A stretch of DNA of 64,000 nucleotides from JAUSPI01 sp964454305. GTDB lineage: Bacteria > Desulfobacterota > Syntrophia > Syntrophales > JADFWA01. The notes beneath the pieces are model-generated. The model had not been told where the DNA came from. It saw only the letters and a list, made by a program, of their open reading frames with translations, and ran no database searches. The first letter of the stretch is position 1; every line of letters begins with the position of its first letter. This document shows, in pieces, positions 27,288-36,146 of this stretch. The stretch spans positions 1 through 64,000 of the forward strand of contig CAYVXX010000003.1 of NCBI GenBank assembly GCA_964454305.1, read 5' to 3'. Both the position numbers and the translations under genes were made by a program.

Positions 27288-28438
27288 CGCGCGGTTCCCT
27301 CGTTGATTCTGGGGCAGAGCCGATGGCAATCCCGGTGAGAGTCTGGTTGACATGTACACCGTGGAACTGTTCGCCGTAGGTGCTAAAACCTACGGTGTTG
27401 TTGCGACTAAAAATCTCCCCGACGCGATCTTTCAAACCATTCTGGGAAACTTCCAGATTCCGCAGGATGCAGTCGCAGCCAATAACGAGTTGGGGCGGCC
27501 CGATTTCCTCCCGGATTTTGTCGAAAGTCTGCTCCAGGTTCTCCATCAGATCCACGCCATGCGCCACCCTGAACACCACCCCCTCCTCGATGGCGCAAAA
27601 GAAAGTCAGGCTGCCATCGGCATTCGCTTTCTGGATAGAACGCACATAGTCCGTGCCATCTATCATCACCACGACGGGCGAAGTGGCGAAACGCTGGGGA
27701 CTGAGCTCATGCATGCCAACACCCACCAGCCGGGCATACTCTCCGGCAGCGGGCAGTCCATTGATCTCCTTGACGATGCGTCTGGTGGGATCGGCTTCCG
27801 TAACCACCAGACGTTTATCGGTGGGAACAAAATGCTGGGTCTTGAATATCCTGAAAGGCAAGGACGTGCTAATCAGAATCAGTACGGCACTATCGGAACG
27901 AAAGCGGCCATCGCTATAAACACAGGTTTTGGCAAATTTCAGGTCGTCACCCGCCGAACCGCGGTATCTTGCCCAACGCATGCTGCAACGCATGCGCCAC
28001 CGGCTCTTCACGAATGGACAAACCATCAATCAGCAGCAGTGCGAAGCTCTTATCCGGGCTTGCATCCGGGGCTTTGCTTTCAAGTCGCTGTAACAGGGCT
28101 TGGGCAAAATCATTCCCTCTGGCGATTTCGAATTGGCTCAAACGATCCAGCAGTCCACTGACGGCCACGCAACTGCCCTTAGGGAAGCTCACTCCGGACA
28201 GGCTATGCTGATAATAACCGGCTGGCCCGATTTCCCCGGCCGTGGTGCATCCCACCACTTGAATCCCGGCAAACAGGCGGTTAATTTCCGCAGCCAGCGC
28301 ATCGAGGTCGTATTCGCTGGAGCAAAAGAAGATCACCAGTTCCATGTTCGGCTGCGCCACCGCTGCATGAAATTCCTCTGCCACCTGGCGAGCCTCCGTT
28401 GCACACGATTGCGCCATGCGAATATTCAGAATGCTCAT
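27280..28438 (-). pseudogene. FIST-domain sensor protein, frameshifted
   Basis: Two reading frames together make a FIST_N plus FIST_C protein of about 385 residues. The first (28438 down to about 27947) holds FIST_N with VVGCTTAGEIGPAGY; the second continues from about 27965 with SAGDDLKF and ends with VGFSTYGEQFHGVHVNQT, a standard FIST_C ending. The break falls exactly in the conserved GGSAGD motif: the first frame reads to RFGG then stops, and the second resumes at GSAGDD. One base lost (or two gained) in the GC-rich stretch near 27957-27965 explains it, so it could be a sequencing error or a true mutation. FIST proteins are thought to sense small ligands and feed output domains such as the adjoining GGDEF protein. 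GGAGG precedes the ATG at 28438. Confidence 0.75.
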
Positions 28439-28830
28439 ATTGGTCGCCTCCGGTTGAATACCGATACGCTACTCAATCAATTTGGAACTTATCGACGCGT
28501 TTTGGTAAAAATACCCCTTTATATAAAAAGAAATATATCAAAATCATTATCGTATGTCAATCAAGTCTTTGCCGCAAAATGTGGGGTGTGGTGCCGATGT
28601 TTGTCGGGTGTAAATTGTGTTTATTACGAATTGAAAGGTTGTATACTCAACAAGGATAACGATTTGTTTGTTTCAGGAAGCTATAAACGAACGGGGAAAC
28701 AGGATAAAGTCGGCCTCTAAATTGAGTACAGGGAATTAATATCATAACTTCGTCCGAGATGAATGGTATGTTTTCCGTCTTTCCGGGAGATAGAATGAAG
28801 AGGGCGGTTGGGAAAAACTCGAAGCCGCCT
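28439..28830. other. Intergenic region, AT-rich
   Basis: About 390 bases with no convincing gene. The part at 28500-28550 is strongly AT-rich and lies upstream of the minus-strand FIST gene, so it may hold its promoter. A plus-strand frame near 28600-28720 reads as plausible peptide but has no start signal and no resemblance I can name. Confidence 0.35.
28801..28830 (-). terminator. Possible terminator after the fucosyltransferase-like gene
   Basis: Directly beyond the stop codon, agggcggtt and aagccgcct can pair with one bulged base around a 12-base loop. On the minus strand the stem is followed by cttcattc, which is a weak U-tract, so termination strength is uncertain. Confidence 0.35.
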
Positions 28831-29814
28831 TTATAAGATGGGGGCGCTGGAATAAATAGGATCGTCTTCTCCGAGAATCATGCTCCATTCCAGGGAGGGA
28901 TTGAAGGCAAGTGAAATGTCCGAGAGACTCGACCTGTTTTTGATGAGGTAGTTACAGGACGATAAAAGGAGGCAATCGATGACGGCGGTTTCCCCCTTCA
29001 GGTACGGGGAAAATTCACGGCTCTTGTGAGCCCCGCCCCGGGTGGCAACCCGGTCCGCGGCCGAAAGACGGGGAGACTCATCATAGAATATTACATTGTC
29101 GGGATATCGATTTTTCGCCCATTCGAGAAATTCAATCTCGTCGGTCGCAATAAAGACCTTGAATCTATCCTGTTTGTAACGTTTGGAAACGAGACCTATC
29201 TGTTCTTCAAAAAGAGCGTATGACGGGCTTTTATACGGATAGAGCAGTTTCTTGTCCGTTCCCCGGTAATGGATGCCGATTATAAACTCGCCTGCCATAT
29301 TAAGTAATCTAAACGTCTCGACTTTCTCCCGTATCGGTTCCTTTACCCTGATATATTTTAAAACAAGCTCCCCGATGTTTTTCATTTCTCCAGCCGCATT
29401 GATGGGGTAGGGGCGGGTTTTCGGATAATCGGGAAGAATGACACTACTCCATGATCTGTTCCACGCCCAGGGACCATAACGGTATATCCAACTGTTGAAA
29501 TGAATTTCCGGAGGCCGTGGAATGTCGTCTCTTAGCGTCATCTTCGGTTCGAAGTAGTATGCCCACCAGTTCTCTCCCCGTTCGGGGTCTACGTAGATGT
29601 CCGTCTGGAAATTTACATACACTCCCGCTGCGCGGTGTTGTTCCGCATAACGGAGCGCGCCGATCACGGCAAAAAAATCAGCAAAGAGCCCCTGTTTCAT
29701 GCTGAGCAATCCCCACAGTGTATCCCGCCTGTTGTAAATGACCATGAGCTTTCCCTGTACGCCCGGCTCCGGTAAGGGGTTGCGGAAAACAGATTTTTTT
29801 TTCGGTGATGTCAT
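28831..29814 (-). CDS. Fucosyltransferase-like glycosyltransferase (HxRGTDK type)
   Basis: A 327-residue protein with the GDP-sugar-binding motif IGIHYRGTDK around residue 180, the equivalent of the HxRRTDK motif of NodZ and alpha-1,6-fucosyltransferases, and a later donor-site block (KGETAVIDCLLLSSCNYLI followed by KNRSSLSDIS). An AAGGGA site lies nine bases before the ATG. It follows the nucleotidyltransferase-aminotransferase fusion by about 50 bases on the same strand and is probably cotranscribed with it. The GDP-mannose-epimerase-like gene at 40 kb could supply a GDP-hexose donor. The exact sugar and acceptor are not known. Confidence 0.72.
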   Translation of the reverse strand: MTSPKKKSVFRNPLPEPGVQGKLMVIYNRRDTLWGLLSMKQGLFADFFAVIGALRYAEQHRAAGVYVNFQTDIYVDPERGENWWAYYFEPKMTLRDDIPRPPEIHFNSWIYRYGPWAWNRSWSSVILPDYPKTRPYPINAAGEMKNIGELVLKYIRVKEPIREKVETFRLLNMAGEFIIGIHYRGTDKKLLYPYKSPSYALFEEQIGLVSKRYKQDRFKVFIATDEIEFLEWAKNRYPDNVIFYDESPRLSAADRVATRGGAHKSREFSPYLKGETAVIDCLLLSSCNYLIKNRSSLSDISLAFNPSLEWSMILGEDDPIYSSAPIL

Positions 29815-29867
29815 GTGAAATTCCCTTGAGTGATCGTCATTTCAGTGAATGCATTTGTTTACATTAG

Positions 29868-31679
29868 CTATAATTTCTCGGAGGCAAGTTCCTCAAGGAC
29901 ACTTATGAGCTTTTCGTTGTCCAGACCGCTTCGAGATGCGATACGCACATAGTTCTTTCCGGAGAGGCCGGTCTTATTGCTGCAGTCTTTTATCAGGATA
30001 GCGTGGTCCATAAAAAGCCGGTCTCTGAGACTTCTGCCGGTGAATGGTTCTGAAACTTTTGCAAAGACATAGTTTGCCGAAGGCCGGTATGGTTTCAAAA
30101 AAGAAATCTTTTCTAATTTCTTGTACAGTTCGTCCCGGTCACGCCTTATGAGGTCACACGACTCCCGATAATCCTTCTCGAACTTTGGCATTGCTTCAAG
30201 AAATTGTTCCGCCAGGGAATTGATGTTCCATATGGGAACCGTGTCCCGAAGCCGTCTGATGATTTGTGGATTTGAGCAGAGCGCGTATCCGAGCCGTAGG
30301 CCGGGAACCCCGAACTCCTTACTAATGCTTCGAACCAGGATGACATTCGGATAACGATCTATTGCCTGGTGTGCCGAATACTTTTTCTCGGGAGCGACAA
30401 AGTCCATGAATGATTCATCGATGATAAGGCAGGCCTTATCCTTCAGTTTTTCGAGGATGAACTCCATCTCTTTCTCCTCGACAGAGAGGGACGTCGGATT
30501 GTTGGGGTTGATTATAAGGGCCGCGTCGGAGCCCGATTGTATCACGGCGTTTACATACCTTTCGGGATCGAGACGAAAACCGTCCCTTTCCGTGTCGAAA
30601 TAATTGATCTGTTCCGGCCTGAGCGTGTTCTCGTACTCGTTGAATGTCGGAATGGGGATTGTTATTTTTTTTACAAAATGATTGTTCAGGGCTCTTATAA
30701 TTTCCGAGGCGCCGTTACCGGCAACCAGCTGGTCGGCCTTGAGCGTAAGCGCCCGGGCAATGAGCTGGGTGATTTTAGTCATACCGCTGGGATAGTTCCG
30801 GATCAGGAGCGGGAAGGCCGATGTGAGCATGTTCATCAGGGCAGGGGAGGGATAATAGGGGTTGTAGAGATAGCAAAAATCGAGAAAATCGTACCGCCAG
30901 AATCCGCCGTGGAGTTGATCTATCTGTTCCAGTTTCTTCTCTTTTGATGAAAGGTGGTAACTTGCGCGGGCAAGGTCGGACTCGTCATCGATTTCAAACC
31001 ACTTGATCCCGTCGACGACGGTACCGTAAATTTCAGGCTTCCCGTAATAGATCAGTGCGCCGAGAATAATCTCATAGTATTCGGTGATTGATTGGGTTTT
31101 CACGTAGAGATCGAGGTGGGGCACAAAATATCTTTGCAGGAATTCTTTCGAGAAATAGTAAACATTTACGGTCTTGTATTTATCGGAGAAGTCGAAACCG
31201 GGGTGTTGATCGCGCGACGGGATCAGCCGTCGAATGATATTATCCGGCGACATTTCGACGACCGTTCCATCCATGTGAGGTTGAAACCTGTCGAGGAGTA
31301 CCGTGCACGACTCTCTTTCACTCAAAAGCTTATCGATCAGGGTTCCCTCGAAGTAGACATCGCTTTCGAGGAGGATCGTATCACGGTTCAAATGGTCTTT
31401 TGCAAACCAGAGCGAATAGACGTTATTAGTGGTATTGTATTCGAGATTTTCCACATACGATATCCTCATCTTTCCGAAACGATCGCCGACCGTTTCGTAT
31501 ACCTTTTCCCTCAGGTATCCGACAATCAGAATCGTCTCTTCAATACCGTAACTTTCGAGGATTTCCAGGGTATTGACAAGAATTGGCTTGCCGTTTACCT
31601 CGACCAGGCACTTTGGAACAAAGTCGGTGAGCGGACGGAGCCGCTTCCCGATTCCGGCGGCAAGGATCACAGCTTGCAT
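29868..31679 (-). CDS. Nucleotidyltransferase fused to class I/II aminotransferase
   Basis: A 603-residue fusion. Residues about 1-240 are an NTP transferase with an intact G-loop (VILAAGIGKRLRPLTDFVPK) and LLESDVYFEG as the acidic motif, close to LicC/PntC-type cytidylyltransferases. Residues about 250-603 are a fold-type I PLP enzyme like HisC/CobD: NGASEIIRAL, NPNNPTS, DESFMDF and the PLP lysine in SISKEFGVPGLRLGY. Such fusions are met in phosphonate and surface-polysaccharide loci. One chain could both transaminate or decarboxylate an amino-phosph(on)ate and attach CMP; the substrate is inferred only. The ATG at 31679 (AAAGGG site) is preferred to a TTG at 31715. Confidence 0.82.
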   Translation of the reverse strand: MQAVILAAGIGKRLRPLTDFVPKCLVEVNGKPILVNTLEILESYGIEETILIVGYLREKVYETVGDRFGKMRISYVENLEYNTTNNVYSLWFAKDHLNRDTILLESDVYFEGTLIDKLLSERESCTVLLDRFQPHMDGTVVEMSPDNIIRRLIPSRDQHPGFDFSDKYKTVNVYYFSKEFLQRYFVPHLDLYVKTQSITEYYEIILGALIYYGKPEIYGTVVDGIKWFEIDDESDLARASYHLSSKEKKLEQIDQLHGGFWRYDFLDFCYLYNPYYPSPALMNMLTSAFPLLIRNYPSGMTKITQLIARALTLKADQLVAGNGASEIIRALNNHFVKKITIPIPTFNEYENTLRPEQINYFDTERDGFRLDPERYVNAVIQSGSDAALIINPNNPTSLSVEEKEMEFILEKLKDKACLIIDESFMDFVAPEKKYSAHQAIDRYPNVILVRSISKEFGVPGLRLGYALCSNPQIIRRLRDTVPIWNINSLAEQFLEAMPKFEKDYRESCDLIRRDRDELYKKLEKISFLKPYRPSANYVFAKVSEPFTGRSLRDRLFMDHAILIKDCSNKTGLSGKNYVRIASRSGLDNEKLISVLEELASEKL

Positions 31680-31886
31680 GAGAGTTTGCCCTTTCTTTTT
31701 AAGATATGTCGTCAATATCCCGCTCAGATGGCTTTGTTTCGCCGGGTGATGCCGGGATATTTTTCGAACTCTTTCCGGTGCTGAAAGTTTTTACCCGTTA
31801 TGTAGTTCTTGATATGCCTGGTGATGTATAGTAATCTCCAACATCGAATACCGAATTAAATTTTAACATATCATATCTGCTGCCCT

Positions 31887-32948
31887 ATGAAAAGATTAGC
31901 GTTTATAGATCATTCCGTTCACCGCAAAACATTATCCTCCCAATTTTTTATCGATTTGTTAGAAAAGACGTTTGTCGTTGACGTCTTCTGGTGCGATTCA
32001 TGGAAAACAGGAAAATTCGATCAGTTGGAAAAATTCGATCCCGCCGGATATGATGTGATCGTTTTCTTCCAGGTGATGTATCCTCTTGATAAGATAAAGG
32101 GGTTGAAGGACAAGTGTATTTTTGTGCCCATGTTTGACGGTGCACGCAATGACAGCGACCTTTTCTGGTTCAAATACAGGGAGTTCAGGTTTATCAGTTT
32201 TTCAGAAACCCTGCATCGCCGGCTGAGAAGGCTGCGGATAAATTCACTCCATGTACGGTACTATCCCGCTTTTGAGCCGATGGATAGTGATGATTCTGAT
32301 AGCAATCCTGAAGGTCTCACCGCTTTTTTTTTAGAAAGAACCCCGGAAATATCCTGGAATGTAGTAAAAAGACTGGTTGAAGGAAGCGGGATTTCAACCA
32401 TGTATTATCACAATCCCTTTGCTCGGGAAGAAGGAATGAATATCCCCGATAGAGAAAGTATTTCCCGTTATGGTATCACCTTTAGCGACTGGTTTGAGTC
32501 GAGGGAGGACTATCTTATGCTGGTAAAGTCTGCTCGCATCTATTTCGCGCCGAGGTTGTACGAAGGAATCGGCATGACCTTTCTTGAGGCCATGGCGCTG
32601 GGCAGGTGTGTTGTTGCGCCGAACCACCCGACGATGAACGAGTATATAACCGATGGCATAAACGGTATTCTATATAATCCCAGATTCCCCAAGCCGATAA
32701 ATTTTGATAATGTGGGGAAGATTTGCGAAGCGGCAGCCCGGTCTTCGAGAGAAGGTCTGGCCGAATGGCGAGATAAGGAAAATGAAATTATCGGATTCAT
32801 TAACGATGACAAACCGTACACCGATACCGGCACTGCTTATCTTTTTATAAGGAGTCTCCTGACCACGGCCGTCGTCAGGCCCTGGAGGTCCATGGGCAAA
32901 CTGTTCGATCGATTCTGGTTTTATCTTATAAGGAAGGGTATCATTTGA
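31887..32948 (+). CDS. Glycosyltransferase, GT-B fold (family 4-like)
   Basis: A 353-residue protein with the C-terminal donor-binding block of GT4-type enzymes: RIYFAPRLYEGIGMTFLEAMALGRCVVAP, ending with NEYITDGINGILY. The N-terminal half is divergent and has no motif I can name. It is the first of three tightly linked plus-strand genes and its stop overlaps the TTG start of the next glycosyltransferase, so translation is coupled. Acceptor and sugar are unknown; the setting suggests a membrane glycolipid. Confidence 0.75.
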   Translation: MKRLAFIDHSVHRKTLSSQFFIDLLEKTFVVDVFWCDSWKTGKFDQLEKFDPAGYDVIVFFQVMYPLDKIKGLKDKCIFVPMFDGARNDSDLFWFKYREFRFISFSETLHRRLRRLRINSLHVRYYPAFEPMDSDDSDSNPEGLTAFFLERTPEISWNVVKRLVEGSGISTMYYHNPFAREEGMNIPDRESISRYGITFSDWFESREDYLMLVKSARIYFAPRLYEGIGMTFLEAMALGRCVVAPNHPTMNEYITDGINGILYNPRFPKPINFDNVGKICEAAARSSREGLAEWRDKENEIIGFINDDKPYTDTGTAYLFIRSLLTTAVVRPWRSMGKLFDRFWFYLIRKGII

Positions 32949-34057
32949 GAAAAATCCTTTTGACCACACCATATGACCTCGCCGTTGAGGGCGGAGTGAA
33001 CAATCAGTTATGGGGACTGTACCGCTCGCTGAAAAAGGTAGCCGGATACGAGGTACGGGTGATCGGCCCCAGCTCGGATACTGCCAGCCACGACTGCCCC
33101 GACCTGATTGTGATGGGTGCGGTCTTTTCCATGCCCCTGAACAGGGCCATGTCCAACATAACCCCTGATATTCGAATCCTGTCCCGGGTTAAGGCCCTTC
33201 TGAAGGAATTCCGGCCCGATATTGTTCACCTTCAGGAGCCGCTCCTGCCGATATTGAATACCCTCGTTCTTTATTACTCTCGTGGTGTTAATGTCGGTAC
33301 ATACCATACCTATTCCGAGACCAGCAGGGGTTATGACTATTGGAGGCCCGTATTGAAATGGCATCATAAGAGGGTTCACGTGAAGATCGCGGTCTCCGAC
33401 GCCGCCGGCCGGTTCGTGGCACGGACGTTCCCCGATACCTATCACATCATTCCTAATGCGGTGGAGATGCCCGCCGCGCTGCCGTCAGATCTAAAACCCG
33501 TCCCGTTTGGAAAACGAAAAAAGACAATCCTTTTTGTAGGTCGGATGAATGAACCCCGTAAAGGCTTTTATCACCTCCTTGATGCCCACCGATTGCTCGA
33601 TATGGTTTTCCCGGGAGAATATCGCCTTGTTGTAGCGGGTCCGGGACGGGAAAGCCTGGAGATGGAGGACACAAAGGGGGAAATAAACTGGCTTGGCAGA
33701 ATCTCGGAGGAAGAGCTTCGTCAAGCCTATGCCTCCTGCGACATTGTCTGTACCCCTTCACTGGGGGGCGAGAGCTTCGGTATAACCCTTCTGGAAGCGT
33801 TTGCCCACGGTAAACCGGTGGTTGCATCGGATATCGTAGGCTACCGTGAATTTGCCGGAGATTCCGGGGCTGCATTGCTCGTTCAGCCGGGCAGTAGCCG
33901 GTCTCTGGCGAACGGCATTGTTCAGGTCCTGGGTAATGAAGGGAAATATCTTAAAATGTCGGCTGCTGCCCGGGCGCTGGCGCAAAGACACGAGTGGTCA
34001 ACCGTGACAGCGCGTATCATTGCGCTCTACGATTCGGCACTCGCTGAAAGAAAGTGA
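32945..34057 (+). CDS. GT4 glycosyltransferase resembling PimA/lipid mannosyltransferases
   Basis: A 370-residue retaining GT-B enzyme. It has an N-terminal glycine-rich acceptor loop (YDLAVEGGVNNQLWGL), VHLQEPLLP, HTYSE, then FVGRMNEPRKGFYHLL and the donor E-x7-E region GGESFGITLLEAFAHGKPVVASD. The wording around GESFGITLLEA is that of the PimA/MshA/lipid glycosyltransferase group, which acts on phosphatidylinositol or inositol phosphate in Actinobacteria. Given inositol-1-phosphate synthase and a CDP-alcohol phosphotransferase at 54-55 kb, glycosylation of an inositol lipid is a reasonable inference. It starts with TTG, supported by GGAAGGG six bases upstream and overlap with the preceding stop. 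Confidence 0.83.
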   Translation: MRKILLTTPYDLAVEGGVNNQLWGLYRSLKKVAGYEVRVIGPSSDTASHDCPDLIVMGAVFSMPLNRAMSNITPDIRILSRVKALLKEFRPDIVHLQEPLLPILNTLVLYYSRGVNVGTYHTYSETSRGYDYWRPVLKWHHKRVHVKIAVSDAAGRFVARTFPDTYHIIPNAVEMPAALPSDLKPVPFGKRKKTILFVGRMNEPRKGFYHLLDAHRLLDMVFPGEYRLVVAGPGRESLEMEDTKGEINWLGRISEEELRQAYASCDIVCTPSLGGESFGITLLEAFAHGKPVVASDIVGYREFAGDSGAALLVQPGSSRSLANGIVQVLGNEGKYLKMSAAARALAQRHEWSTVTARIIALYDSALAERK

Positions 34058-34100
34058 AACTTCCCTCACTTTTAACTATTATTGAGATGTGTGAGGTTTT

Positions 34101-34991
34101 GTGAAGACATTGATCCATTGCTGGAGAGAGCTTAAGCCCGTTGACCGTGCGCTGATTTCTTTTTTTCTCGTTCTTAACGGGTTGATCGTAATTTTTCACG
34201 GCAATCTGCCCCGCTGGCCCTGGCACCTAACAAAACACTTTCTTATCTGTTTTCTTATTCTGGTTTTGGTTCCACTCATCCAGTCGCGAAAGACCCGATG
34301 TGCCCATTTTACCCGCCAGTGGTATCCCGTCGTTTCGATCCCGTTTATCTACTGGAATATGGCGTATTTTATACACCTGGTCTTCCCCGGCGAATTCGAT
34401 CCGCTGATAATTTCAGCGGAAACAGCCATTTTCGGCGTGCTGCCGAATATCCCTGTGCAGAAACTGGTCACGCCGGTTCTTACGGAAGTTATGCAGGTGT
34501 TCTATGCCACATACTGGTTTATGATACCGTCCGGTGCGGCGCTTCTCTATTTCGGCAATCGCGAGGATACATATGATTCGTATCTCTATTACATGACGTT
34601 GACTTTTTTTGCTTCGTGCCTTGTATTTATTCTGTTTCCCGTTGCCGGCCCCCGATTTTTCATTGTTGACCAGATTTTAGCGGAATACCGTGGACTCTTC
34701 ATAACCGGATTCCTTCGCCGGTTCGTGGAGGATGCAGGCCTGCGGGGATGTGCATTTCCAAGCGCACACGTTGCCGTTGCCGTGGTAGTCATGAGCTTTG
34801 TCCGGATTGAGTACCCCCGGCTTGCCGGACGGGTCTTCCTGCCCCTTGTCGTGGGGCTTTCACTTGCAACGATCTACGGGCAATACCATTATCTGACCGA
34901 TGTAGCGGCGGGACTTGCTTTGGGTGTTGTCGTCAGCATGATCGGGGTAAGGAATGTACGGAAGATGTTACAAAGAGATGAAAAAGGGTGA
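34101..34991 (+). CDS. PAP2/Aur1-like membrane phosphatase or headgroup transferase
   Basis: A 296-residue protein with about six membrane segments and the PAP2 catalytic motifs: GCAFPSAHVAV (motif 2, histidine) and YGQYHYLTDVAAG (motif 3, His and Asp). The larger size and the GCxFPSxH plus HYxxD wording are closer to inositol-phosphoceramide synthase Aur1 and related headgroup transferases than to small lipid phosphatases. It may dephosphorylate a lipid phosphate or swap a phospho-headgroup onto a ceramide-like alcohol. It starts with GTG after a GTGAGG site and ends the glycosyltransferase operon, facing the DevC-like permease gene. Confidence 0.72.
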   Translation: MKTLIHCWRELKPVDRALISFFLVLNGLIVIFHGNLPRWPWHLTKHFLICFLILVLVPLIQSRKTRCAHFTRQWYPVVSIPFIYWNMAYFIHLVFPGEFDPLIISAETAIFGVLPNIPVQKLVTPVLTEVMQVFYATYWFMIPSGAALLYFGNREDTYDSYLYYMTLTFFASCLVFILFPVAGPRFFIVDQILAEYRGLFITGFLRRFVEDAGLRGCAFPSAHVAVAVVVMSFVRIEYPRLAGRVFLPLVVGLSLATIYGQYHYLTDVAAGLALGVVVSMIGVRNVRKMLQRDEKG

Positions 34992-35002
34992 TTGATGTAG
35001 AT

Positions 35003-36142
35003 TCAGAAGAGCTCGGCAGGATCCGCTTTCATGACCTTTCTTACGGCCAGACCGCCGGCAAAGCCGCACATCAATACGGTCAGAATACATATAAGGGCGA
35101 TTCGTCCTGCCGTTAGAAACATATTGATCCTGGTGAAATGTTCTATAGTTGTATACAGAATCCATCCTCCTAATAAGCCGGGGAAAAACCCGAGCAGAGA
35201 GAGCACGAGAGCAATTTTCATAACGATACTTATCACATAGAGGTTTGGAAACCCGATAGCTTTCAGGGTGGCGTATTGCGGCAAGTTGTCGGTTACTTCG
35301 TTAAAGAGGATTTGATAACAGATCATTACCCCGATGACGAATCCGATGACAAGGCCTGTTCCGAAGATAATTCCGAAAGGAGTTGCTTTGGTGAAGAAAC
35401 GGACGTCGCGTTCTCTCAGTTCTCCCGGAGTCATGGCAATTATTTCTTCCGGATTCAGGGAGACTATTCGGGCCTTTAAATCTTTCAGATCAACGCCGGG
35501 TTTCACACGAATCAAGCCGAAAGAAATCTGATCGGATCTTGATGATGTATGAGTCAACCAGTTCGTATCACTCATGATGATATAGCCGTTTCTGGCAAAG
35601 TTAGGCCCTAATTTGATAACTCCGCCTACCTTGTAAATACTGTCGGAGAGCTCAATGTCCATACCTTCCCTGATATTTCCGTAAACCGATCGTGATCGGG
35701 AGTCATAGAGGACGGCATTTTTCTTCTTCAATATATCCTGATATAGCTTAAGCTCCGGTATGGTGAAGGGAGGGGTGCCGATGGGGAAGGCAATTATTGC
35801 GATTCGATGGACCATATCTGTTTCAGGGTTTCGGAGACGCAGATTACCTTCGTAAACAGGGATAACCTCCGTCACCCCGTCAAAGGGAGCGACCTGGTAG
35901 AGATATGCCCGATTTATTCTATTGGATTTCATCATATTGACTTTGCTCTTGTGCATCATGACGAGATCCGCGTTATACAGGGGCGGCAAGTTGGCCTGAC
36001 TGTCATTGAACCCGTTAAAAAACCCCAGTTCCAGAAACATGGTAATCACCGAAAAGGCAATCCCGGCTAACGAAAGTGCGAGTCGCCGCCTGTCGTGAGT
36101 CAGTATCTTCCATTCAATATGTATTTTTTTTACCTTTTCCAT
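35003..36142 (-). CDS. DevC-like ABC permease 2 (FtsX/MacB family)
   Basis: A 379-residue permease with one N-terminal membrane segment, a periplasmic domain of about 200 residues and three C-terminal membrane segments, the standard FtsX/MacB topology. It ends with KADPAELF, nearly identical to the end of its neighbour and close to the ADPADIF ending of cyanobacterial DevC. It starts four bases after the stop of permease 1. Two unequal DevC-like subunits imply a heterodimer, whereas cyanobacterial DevBCA uses a single DevC. It should work with the ATPase at 41-42 kb and the adaptor/TolC genes at 42-45 kb. Confidence 0.85.
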   Translation of the reverse strand: MEKVKKIHIEWKILTHDRRRLALSLAGIAFSVITMFLELGFFNGFNDSQANLPPLYNADLVMMHKSKVNMMKSNRINRAYLYQVAPFDGVTEVIPVYEGNLRLRNPETDMVHRIAIIAFPIGTPPFTIPELKLYQDILKKKNAVLYDSRSRSVYGNIREGMDIELSDSIYKVGGVIKLGPNFARNGYIIMSDTNWLTHTSSRSDQISFGLIRVKPGVDLKDLKARIVSLNPEEIIAMTPGELRERDVRFFTKATPFGIIFGTGLVIGFVIGVMICYQILFNEVTDNLPQYATLKAIGFPNLYVISIVMKIALVLSLLGFFPGLLGGWILYTTIEHFTRINMFLTAGRIALICILTVLMCGFAGGLAVRKVMKADPAELF

Positions 36143-36146
36143 ACGC

